NCBI GenBank assembly: GCA_004297635.1
Contig: SCUQ01000059.1
Coordinates: 1 to 5,185, forward strand
Direction: 5' to 3'
From: Rhizorhabdus sp.
Lineage (GTDB): Bacteria > Pseudomonadota > Alphaproteobacteria > Sphingomonadales > Sphingomonadaceae
Length of the DNA stretch: 5,185 nt
The notes beneath the pieces were generated by a model. That model was not told the origin of the DNA and searched no databases. It saw nothing but the letters and a program-made list of their open reading frames with translations. Below, piece by piece: positions 1 through 5,185 of the stretch; within the stretch, counting starts at the first letter, position 1; each line of letters begins with the position of its first letter. The position numbers and the translations under genes were made by a program.

Positions 1-268
1 TCCGGTCCGATGCGTCGACGTTGGTGCGGCTGTTGCCTCCGGTCGCGAGGCTGTCGGACCGCGCGGCGGCGGCGGCGGCCGCCGCCGCCGATGCGCTCGT
101 CGCGCCGGTCACGATGGATTGATGGGGTGTCGCGGTACCAACCGGCGTCGGGATATCGGGCGTCGTCGGCACCTCGATCGGTGGCGTTTCCGTGTTCGTC
201 GCGAACGATGGACTGGAAAAGGCGATAAGACACAGGGCTCCGCTGCCCAGAAACAGAATATTTTTCAA
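1..268 (-). CDS. Exported Ala/Thr/Pro-rich protein of unknown function (5' part, runs off left edge)
   Basis: An open minus-strand frame of 89 codons begins at TTG (266-268) and is still open at the window edge. It starts MKNILFLGSGALCLIAFSSP (TTG read as Met) and continues SFA-TN. This is a textbook Sec signal peptide: a Lys at residue 2, a hydrophobic core at about 4-17, and likely cleavage after A23. The mature part begins with a Pro/Thr-rich linker (residues 24-50), followed by a run of nine alanines (61-69) and a Ser/Thr/Asn/Gly-rich stretch. No ATG or GTG lies in frame between the upstream in-frame stop (TAG, near 305) and the TTG. A GGTGGG tract six bases upstream could serve as a weak ribosome binding site. 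I do not recognise the family. The low-complexity mature sequence would fit a periplasmic or surface-linked protein. The signal peptide is the main reason to believe the gene; the TTG start is inferred. Confidence 0.6.
   Translation of the reverse strand, partial: MKNILFLGSGALCLIAFSSPSFATNTETPPIEVPTTPDIPTPVGTATPHQSIVTGATSASAAAAAAAAARSDSLATGGNSRTNVDASDR
67..90. repeat. Perfect 24-bp GGC/GCC palindrome coding a poly-alanine tract
   Basis: Positions 67-78 are the exact reverse complement of 79-90, built from GGC triplets that turn into GCC triplets at the centre. It lies inside the minus-strand gene and encodes most of its nine-alanine run (GCG x3, GCC x5, GCG). A triplet array of this kind may vary in length by slippage, in whole alanine steps. 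It may simply be a by-product of alanine codon choice. Confidence 0.7.
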
Positions 269-344
269 GATACGCCCACCGTTACAGGAGTTATTGTTGG
301 GATGCTAAATGGATATATGGCCCAATAAGTTCAACAGGAACGGC

Positions 345-361
345 ATTTCTTAAAAAGAAAT
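345..361. repeat. AT-rich 7-bp inverted repeat in divergent promoter region
   Basis: ATTTCTT (345-351) and AAGAAAT (355-361) are perfect reverse complements around a 3-base AAA centre. The site lies about 77 bases upstream of the minus-strand start, so it could be an operator or a structured 5' leader element for that gene. Short AT palindromes also arise by chance in such DNA, so a function is not established. Confidence 0.35.
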
Positions 362-739
362 AAGATAAAACACTTATATATCTTCAAATATAACCCCGAA
401 AGATCATTAGTACACTTTTAGAATCGAGCAGATATTTTGATATTAATACCGCTGGTAATGGTCATCTTTGTTCCTATTTTTGCGAACAACCGCCCCAGCG
501 CACGGCCTTCACCTCGCGCGCCCTGGGCGCTTTGTCGACGATATGGACCGCATCACCCTGGCCAATGGCGCCCTGCCGCCTTCATCTTGGCCAATTCTCG
601 ACGGAGACGATCGACCTCCTGAAAGCAGCTTATCCCGGCGTCCGCCCAAACCGGAGGCACTCCACCCCTCGTTGCGACCAAGGCAACAAGATCGAGCGCC
701 AAGGCGATTGAGCAATCGAGCTTTTATGAGCTGAATAGA

Positions 740-802
740 GAGTGAGGGCTTCAGAGGAGACTGAAGTCATAAGGGCAAAGGGGCTTGCCATGACTCTCAC
801 TC
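740..802 (+). promoter_or_regulatory. Potentially structured mRNA leader around the receptor start codon
   Basis: Two helices can be drawn. An outer helix pairs GAGTGAGGG (740-748) with CTCTCACTC (794-802): nine pairs, one of them a G-U wobble. An inner hairpin directly abuts it, pairing CTTCAG (749-754) with CTGAAG (761-766) and leaving AGGAGA in its loop. The Shine-Dalgarno tract (778-783) and the ATG (790-792) would lie in the unpaired arm between the two helices. The inverted repeats are visible in the sequence. Whether the transcript begins far enough upstream to contain them, and whether they affect translation, is inference. Confidence 0.3.
778..783 (+). promoter_or_regulatory. Ribosome binding site of the TonB-dependent receptor
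   Basis: AAGGGG lies six bases before ATG 790, which supports that codon as the start over an in-frame GTG at 742. The GTG has no purine-rich site at a useful distance and would put 16 mostly charged residues ahead of the signal peptide. A stronger-looking AGAGGAG at 753-759 has no ATG, GTG or TTG at a suitable distance. Confidence 0.6.
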
Positions 803-3561
803 GATTTTCACATCACGCCAGTTCACTCAGTCTAATCTGCGCGGCTGGTCTATGCCTGAGTGCTCCGGTGGGAGCGCAAGTGCAGGATTCGGCGCCGGAT
901 GCAAACGCGATCATCGACGATCAGCCCATTACCGTCACCGGATCCAGGATCATCCGTGATGGTTCGGAAGCGCCTTCGCCGCTCACCGTCGTCGGCGCGG
1001 ACCTGATCGACAAGCGCGGCGCGCAGAATGTCGCCGACCTTCTGAACGAGCTGCCCGCCTTCCGCGGATCGACCACGCCGAGCAGCACCGCCAATCTGAC
1101 GAAGAATGTCGGTGCCAACTTCGCCAATCTTCGCAGCCTGGGCGTGAACCGGACGTTGACGCTCGTCGACGGGATGCGTTTTGTCCCGTCTTCCGATCTC
1201 GGTCAGGTTGATCTGAACTTCATCCCGACGCTGATGGTCGAACGCGCTGAGGTCGTGACCGGCGGCGCTTCGGCCGTCTATGGAACCGACGCGGTGGCCG
1301 GTGTGGTCAATCTCATCCTGCGCCGCAAGGTCCAGGGCATCCAGATGCGCGGTGATTTCGGTATTACCGAACAGGGAGACGGTCGAGAATATCGCGGGGC
1401 GATCCTGGCAGGCACCGAGTTTGCGGACGGGCGCGGTTACGCGACGATCGCGGCCGACATCTATCGTAGCGATGGGGCCGACGATCCCTATTCGCGCGAC
1501 TGGGGGCGCCGCGAATATGGCCTGATCACGAACGCCGCAGGGGTTTTCCCGACACGCCTGATCGCTTCCAACGTTCATCATTCGACCATGGCACCGGGCG
1601 GCTTGATCACCTCGGGATCGTTGCGCGGCACGACCTTCAACCCGGACGGAACGCCTCGGCCATTCGTATATGGGCAGTTGGCGGGCGCGCAGAATATGAT
1701 CGGCGGCGAAGGCGCCGGTAATCGGCTTTATCTGGGCGATGGCCTCCTGCCCAAGCTCGATCGTATCGCGACCTATTTGCGTACAGGTTACGAACTGACC
1801 GACTCCATCGAGCTTGTTCAGGATTTGTCCTATGCTCGCACGAAGGGCAGAGCCACCACCCCGCACTATTTCAACTTCGGCAACCTGACCATCCGGCGGG
1901 ACAATGCATTCCTGCCGACGTCCGTCGCGGCGCGTATGGATGCCGCCGGCGAGACCTCGTTCGGCTTCGGCCGGTTCTGGAGCGATGTGGGCACCCCCGT
2001 CCCCGTGTCGACCAATGCGACGTGGCGTAGCGTGACGGGGGCCAGGGGCTCGCTTTCCGACACATGGAAATGGGATGTCGGCGTCGAATATGGCGAGAAC
2101 AAATATCATCAGCAGATCCTGGGATCCTTCATTGCGCCCCGCGCCGCGCAGATGATCGACGCCGTGCGCGCACCGAATGGAACCATCGTGTGTCGCGTGG
2201 CCCTGACCGACCCCTCGACGGCATGCCGTCCGTTCAATCCGTTCGGCGAAAACCGGAACGCGGCCGATGTTTCCAACTACTTCAGGGCCGATCAGGATCT
2301 GCGCCAGACGCAGACCGAACTCGCGGCAAGTGCCGGCCTCAACGGCAGACTGTTCGATATCGGTGCCGGGCGCTGGGGCGTCGCCGTCGGGGCGGAATAT
2401 CGCCGCTCGACCTTGAGGGCGGTTGCCGACCCGCTATCGAATGCCGCCGCCTTCACCTTTGGCAACGCCCGCAACGTGCGCGGCAAGATCACCGTGAAGG
2501 AAGCCTATATCGAGCTGGACGCGCCGCTGCTTGCCGACGTGGCAATGGTGAAGGCGCTCACGGTCAACGGCGCCTATCGCTACGCGGATTACAGCACGAG
2601 CGGCGGCATCGACGCCTGGAAGCTCGGCGCCACCTGGGATGTGGTCGATGCTCTGCGTCTGCGGGTGACGCGCTCGCGCGACGTTCGTGCGCCCAATATT
2701 CCGGAGTTGTTCACGCCGAGCCGCAGCACGCAATCGATCACGATCCTCGACCCGTTCCGCAACAACGTACCGTCGCTGGTATTTCCCTTCGTGGCGGGCA
2801 ATGCGGCCTTGAAGCCGGAGCGCGCGGACACCCTGTCGTTCGGCGCGGTCATAAAGCCGTTTGCCGGTTTCAGCGCCTCCGCTGACTTTTACGACATCAA
2901 GATCTCGGGCGCGATTTCGACGATCCCGATCCAGGACATCGTCAACCTGTGTTTCGGCGGCCGTGCCGATCTGTGCAGTCAGATCAGCCGGGATGCCGGC
3001 GGGTTCATCACGCAGATCATCAGCGGTGGTATCAACGTCGCCAGCCAGCGTACCAAGGGTATCGACATCGAAGTCGGTTATCGCAGTGCGCTTGGTCAGG
3101 GGAATCTGGATCTCAGGCTGTTCGCCAACCATACCATCAAGAACACCGTGAAGAATGGCGCCCTGATCACCCGACTCGCCGGCCAGAATGACGGCTCACC
3201 GCAGAACGGCACCGGAGGCATCCCGTCCTGGTCGGTCACCGGCATCGCCAGCTATGAGATCGACCGGATTTCGGCCTCCGTGCAGGGTCGCTTCATCAGC
3301 GCCGGTAAAATCAACACGGCGTTCGTCGAAGGGCGCGATATCGAAGACAATAGCTTGCCGAGCGCTCTGTATGTCAATCTCAATGCACATTATAAGCTTG
3401 GTCCTGCTTCCGATCCGGCAAAATACAAGATCTTCGCGACCGTAGACAATCTGTTCGACAAGGATCCGGCGATTTCGCCGCAGTCCGTGCTGCCGATCAA
3501 TCCCGTGTTCTACGATATCCTCGGACGGCGTTACCGGGTCGGTTTCGGCGTCAACTTCTGA
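790..3561 (+). CDS. TonB-dependent outer-membrane receptor
   Basis: This 923-residue protein is a gated outer-membrane channel that imports a ligand using energy passed from TonB-ExbB-ExbD. Residues 1-29 are a signal peptide ending VGA before QVQ. A TonB box-like segment, PITVTGSRI, follows at about 46-54. The plug domain (about 60-175) carries NLRSLG (113-118), the following LTLVDGMRF segment, and TGGASAVYGTDAVAGVVN (157-174), all typical of the family. The rest is a beta-barrel ending in RYRVGFGVNF, with the terminal Phe expected of an outer-membrane barrel. Two close cysteine pairs (C468/C479 and C721/C729) lie in probable extracellular loops and may form disulfides. No N-terminal STN signalling domain is present, so sigma/anti-sigma control through the receptor is unlikely. 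The length is within the usual range and the frame is intact. The ligand is unknown. The exported hydrolase gene 79 bp downstream suggests an organic nutrient rather than a siderophore, but that is inference. Confidence 0.96.
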   Translation: MTLTRFSHHASSLSLICAAGLCLSAPVGAQVQDSAPDANAIIDDQPITVTGSRIIRDGSEAPSPLTVVGADLIDKRGAQNVADLLNELPAFRGSTTPSSTANLTKNVGANFANLRSLGVNRTLTLVDGMRFVPSSDLGQVDLNFIPTLMVERAEVVTGGASAVYGTDAVAGVVNLILRRKVQGIQMRGDFGITEQGDGREYRGAILAGTEFADGRGYATIAADIYRSDGADDPYSRDWGRREYGLITNAAGVFPTRLIASNVHHSTMAPGGLITSGSLRGTTFNPDGTPRPFVYGQLAGAQNMIGGEGAGNRLYLGDGLLPKLDRIATYLRTGYELTDSIELVQDLSYARTKGRATTPHYFNFGNLTIRRDNAFLPTSVAARMDAAGETSFGFGRFWSDVGTPVPVSTNATWRSVTGARGSLSDTWKWDVGVEYGENKYHQQILGSFIAPRAAQMIDAVRAPNGTIVCRVALTDPSTACRPFNPFGENRNAADVSNYFRADQDLRQTQTELAASAGLNGRLFDIGAGRWGVAVGAEYRRSTLRAVADPLSNAAAFTFGNARNVRGKITVKEAYIELDAPLLADVAMVKALTVNGAYRYADYSTSGGIDAWKLGATWDVVDALRLRVTRSRDVRAPNIPELFTPSRSTQSITILDPFRNNVPSLVFPFVAGNAALKPERADTLSFGAVIKPFAGFSASADFYDIKISGAISTIPIQDIVNLCFGGRADLCSQISRDAGGFITQIISGGINVASQRTKGIDIEVGYRSALGQGNLDLRLFANHTIKNTVKNGALITRLAGQNDGSPQNGTGGIPSWSVTGIASYEIDRISASVQGRFISAGKINTAFVEGRDIEDNSLPSALYVNLNAHYKLGPASDPAKYKIFATVDNLFDKDPAISPQSVLPINPVFYDILGRRYRVGFGVNF

Positions 3562-3590
3562 AGCCGGATTGCCAATAGTCTCGAATCATC

Positions 3591-3624
3591 GGCTGGATCG
3601 CATATAGTGGCTTGCGATCCAGCC
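3591..3624 (+). repeat. Perfect 12-bp inverted repeat between receptor and hydrolase genes
   Basis: GGCTGGATCGCA (3591-3602) and TGCGATCCAGCC (3613-3624) are exact reverse complements separated by a 10-base loop. The stem starts 29 bases after the receptor stop codon and ends five bases before the hydrolase Shine-Dalgarno tract. No T-run follows, so it is not a standard intrinsic terminator. It could be a partial terminator, a stem that protects the receptor mRNA from 3' decay, or a structure that tunes hydrolase translation. A protein-binding operator is also possible, although the wide spacing favours an RNA role. Confidence 0.7.
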
Positions 3625-3629
3625 CTATT

Positions 3630-3633
3630 GGAG
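3630..3633 (+). promoter_or_regulatory. Ribosome binding site of the amidohydrolase
   Basis: GGAG lies seven bases before ATG 3641 and fixes this start. The nine-base context TGGAGAAAT (3629-3637) recurs exactly before the third gene (5093-5101). The site begins five bases beyond the end of the 12-bp hairpin, close enough for the stem to influence ribosome access. Confidence 0.75.
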
Positions 3634-3640
3634 AAATTCG

Positions 3641-4987
3641 ATGAGGCGACGCCATGCCCTGAAGATGATCGGCCTCGGCGGGGCCGCAGCCTTGCTGGCG
3701 CAGAACGAACGTGGCGAAGCCGGGTCGGTCGTCCCGCCGACGGCCAGTCGGCCAGAGATCAAGGTCGGCCCCGTAAATCTCAGCATGATCGAAGCGATCG
3801 ATGCGCATACGCATGAGCGGCCCTTTGCGACCGCCTCGAAGAGCAATGCGACCTACGCGAAGGGGTTCGCCGATGGAGCCCTTCCGCCCCAGCCATTCCT
3901 GGGCAGGGATGCCCTGCGGGATCAATTGATCCCTGCCTTTGCACAGCATTGGGAGCAGATGCCGCCGCAGGTCGGCCTGCGAAATTATATCGGGCGAACC
4001 TACGGCGTCGAACCCACGCGCGAAAATGTCGACGCGGTCATCGCGCGCCATCGCGATCCGACCGACTATTATCGCGAGAAGATGGATTATGAACGGATCG
4101 CCGCCGTCGTCCTCCAATCGGAGTCGACCGAGCCTGTCCGCCCCAAGCCGCTTTTTCCCGACGATCGCTTCGTCTGGACGTTCTCGATCGGGCCGCTGCT
4201 CCAGCCCGGCTGGGCGAAGGAACGGGGAATCACCGATATCGAAGACTATCGACGGGCCCTGCTCGATGTCGTCGCGACATGCGCCAATAACGGGTGCAGG
4301 GGGATCAAGCTTCCGATCGCCTATTATCGACCGATCTCTTTCAAGAAGGTGTCGCGTGAGGACGCCGATCGCGCGCTCAAAGTGGCGTTTGCCGCGAAGC
4401 CGTCCGGCTACATCGAAGGGCGTGCGCCGGTATATGACGATGATGCCACGACCGCGGCATTGTGGGCCTATGAGGATTATCTTCTGAACGCCCTGTTCAT
4501 CCAGGCCGGAAAGCTCAACCTCAACATCGTCATCCATGTCTGCGTAGCGTTGAACACTCTGCTGCGAGCGGATTGGAACGACCCGCGCGGACTATACTCC
4601 ACCTTCACCGATCCGGATATCCAGCGTGCGGGGACAAGGTTCGTCCTGATACATTCAGGCTATCCCTACCATCACCATGTCGCGTCATTCATCAGCCAGT
4701 TCCCGAACGTCTACACCGATCTTTCCTATGTCTCGCATCATCCCGGCACGCTCGAAGAGGTTCTCCGGGTGTTTCTCGGGCTCGCTCCGGCGGAGAAGAT
4801 CATGCACGGCAGCGATTTTTCCGGCCCCGAAGCCCTTGCTTACAGCGTCGATAACCAGCGTCGGGTGCTGGCGAAGGTTCTGACCGACTATCGCAGCCAT
4901 TTCGGCTGGACGGACAGGGATTGCGAACGGATGGCTCGGGCGGTGCTGAGCGGCACGGCGCGCAAGGTCTTCGGCATTGCGGTCTGA
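3641..4987 (+). CDS. Exported amidohydrolase_2-family metal-dependent hydrolase
   Basis: This 448-residue protein belongs to the amidohydrolase superfamily (TIM-barrel metal enzymes, PF04909-like), whose members hydrolyse C-N or C-O bonds or decarboxylate aromatic acids. The metal-binding motif DAHTH gives H56 and H58. Further candidate metal or catalytic residues are H299 (IVIHVC), H338 (LIHSGYPY) and D392 (MHGSDFSGPE). K223 in GIKLP could be a ligand or substrate contact. The block from HSGYPYHHHVA through FPNVYTDLSYV to the HGSD motif resembles the FluG N-terminal-like amidohydrolases more than the ACMSD-type decarboxylases, as far as memory allows. The N-terminus, MRRRHALKMIGLGGAAALLA, has paired arginines, a downstream LK and a short hydrophobic stretch, which fits a Tat signal or anchor, so the enzyme probably acts in the periplasm. 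No clear AxA cleavage site is visible. It is 79 bp downstream of the receptor gene on the same strand, probably co-transcribed. The substrate is unknown. Confidence 0.88.
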   Translation: MRRRHALKMIGLGGAAALLAQNERGEAGSVVPPTASRPEIKVGPVNLSMIEAIDAHTHERPFATASKSNATYAKGFADGALPPQPFLGRDALRDQLIPAFAQHWEQMPPQVGLRNYIGRTYGVEPTRENVDAVIARHRDPTDYYREKMDYERIAAVVLQSESTEPVRPKPLFPDDRFVWTFSIGPLLQPGWAKERGITDIEDYRRALLDVVATCANNGCRGIKLPIAYYRPISFKKVSREDADRALKVAFAAKPSGYIEGRAPVYDDDATTAALWAYEDYLLNALFIQAGKLNLNIVIHVCVALNTLLRADWNDPRGLYSTFTDPDIQRAGTRFVLIHSGYPYHHHVASFISQFPNVYTDLSYVSHHPGTLEEVLRVFLGLAPAEKIMHGSDFSGPEALAYSVDNQRRVLAKVLTDYRSHFGWTDRDCERMARAVLSGTARKVFGIAV

Positions 4988-5005
4988 TCGCCTCCGCTGG
5001 CGATC
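4986..5005 (+). repeat. 7-bp inverted repeat overlapping the amidohydrolase stop codon
   Basis: GATCGCC (4986-4992) and GGCGATC (4999-5005) are perfect reverse complements with a 6-base loop. The first arm includes the last two bases of the TGA stop. There is no T-run after it, so it is at best a weak or Rho-assisted terminator, or an mRNA-end stabiliser. Confidence 0.45.
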
Positions 5006-5064
5006 CCGCAGTGACGTCCGCCACCGCCTGGGTGCGCCATCGGCGACCATCATGAAATTCGACG

Positions 5065-5082
5065 GCGGCTCCGTGAAGCCGC
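5065..5082 (+). repeat. 6-bp GC-rich hairpin before the third gene
   Basis: GCGGCT (5065-5070) and AGCCGC (5077-5082) can pair around CCGTGA. The stem ends 11 bases before the GGAG ribosome binding site at 5094-5097. Its placement upstream of a Shine-Dalgarno tract echoes the larger hairpin before the amidohydrolase gene. A 6-bp GC stem is common by chance in DNA of this composition. Confidence 0.3.
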
Positions 5083-5104
5083 GTTCAACCAGTGGAGAAA
5101 TCGC

Positions 5105-5185
5105 ATGAGAAAGGCGTTGGCCGCGCTCGGAATGAGCCTGTTTATTGCCGGCGTGGTCGTGGCGCCCGTCCATGCTGAAGCCGTC
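5105..5185 (+). CDS. Exported protein, signal peptide only (5' end, runs off right edge)
   Basis: The 27 codons present encode an evident Sec signal peptide: MRKALAALGM, then SLFIAGVVVAPVHA with likely cleavage after A24 (VHA before EAV). R2 and K3 give the positive N-region, and residues 4-20 form the hydrophobic core. GGAG at 5094-5097, seven bases before the ATG, supports the start. The gene begins 117 bp after the amidohydrolase on the same strand, so it may be the next member of the same operon. The mature protein is outside the window, so function cannot be assigned. A second hydrolase, a dehydrogenase or another envelope protein would all fit. Confidence 0.85.
   Translation, partial: MRKALAALGMSLFIAGVVVAPVHAEAV

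Larger units (their letters stand above)
269..789. other. Intergenic region between divergent genes, no confident gene
   Basis: This stretch separates the minus-strand exported-protein gene from the plus-strand receptor gene, so it should contain both promoters. The part from about 270 to 490 is clearly AT-rich, with runs such as TTAAAAAGAAATAAG and TATATATCTTCAAATATAA, unlike the rest of the window. I could not pick a convincing -35/-10 pair on either strand. From about 490 to 740 the composition returns to GC-rich. Short open frames there resemble no family I can name and may be a decayed gene. The last 50 bases form the receptor leader, with potential RNA structure described separately. 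Confidence 0.6.

Noticed and set aside
447..457. TACC-GCT-GGTA palindrome as a regulator operator
   Set aside because: The arms are only 4 bp with an odd 3-base centre. It recalls LacI/GntR-type half sites but is too short to support without a second copy or comparison.
742..789. GTG start giving the receptor 16 extra residues
   Set aside because: The extra residues are mostly charged, would bury the signal peptide, and have no ribosome binding site. ATG 790 has AAGGGG at good spacing.
850..2109. 419-codon open frame on the minus strand
   Set aside because: It lies wholly inside the receptor gene, has no recognisable domain, and its composition is that of a GC-rich antisense frame opposite a real gene.
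2064..2885. 273-codon plus-strand frame within the receptor
   Set aside because: It is a shifted frame of the receptor with an Arg-rich product and no motif. The receptor frame is intact throughout.
3580..3608. Promoter with TATAGT as -10 before the amidohydrolase
   Set aside because: The sequence 17 bases upstream is CTCGAA, a poor -35, and TATAGT overlaps the hairpin loop. There is no support for a start site.
3551..4537. 328-codon open frame on the minus strand
   Set aside because: It is antisense to the amidohydrolase, whose motifs are unmistakable. The minus-strand product is Arg/Asp/Gly-rich and resembles no family.
1..5185. CRISPR array, tRNA, rRNA or complete insertion sequence
   Set aside because: No repeat-spacer pattern, no tRNA-like cloverleaf, no rRNA sequence and no intact transposase with terminal repeats was seen on either strand.

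Overview
The window looks like chromosomal or plasmid DNA of a high-GC alphaproteobacterium, most likely a sphingomonad (Sphingomonadales) or a close relative. The evidence is a large TonB-dependent receptor with the TonB-box and plug wording common in that group (ITVTGSRI and TGGASAVYGTDAVAGVVN), GC-rich third codon positions in both complete genes, and a receptor placed directly before an exported hydrolase. The taxonomic call comes from family style and has not been tested by a search.

Layout. Positions 1-268 on the minus strand hold the 5' part of a gene for a small exported Ala/Thr/Pro-rich protein. It appears to start at a TTG codon and runs off the left edge. Positions 269-789 contain no confident gene. 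The first part, to about 490, is AT-rich and probably carries divergent promoters. The part from about 490 to 740 is GC-rich and may be a decayed coding remnant. Positions 790-3561 (+) encode a complete 923-residue TonB-dependent outer-membrane receptor. After a 79-bp gap containing a perfect 12-bp hairpin, positions 3641-4987 (+) encode a complete 448-residue amidohydrolase_2-type metal-dependent hydrolase with a Tat-like N-terminus. After a 117-bp gap with two small hairpins, a third plus-strand gene starts at 5105. Only its signal peptide and three further residues are in the window.

How the genes may work together. The three plus-strand genes are collinear and closely spaced, so they may form a transport-and-catabolism unit. 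In this reading the receptor imports a scarce or bulky compound through the outer membrane, the exported amidohydrolase cleaves or decarboxylates it in the periplasm, and the third secreted protein continues the process. The substrate cannot be read from the sequence. The hairpins between genes suggest that downstream expression may be tuned separately from the receptor. The divergent minus-strand gene shares only the upstream region and has no evident functional link.
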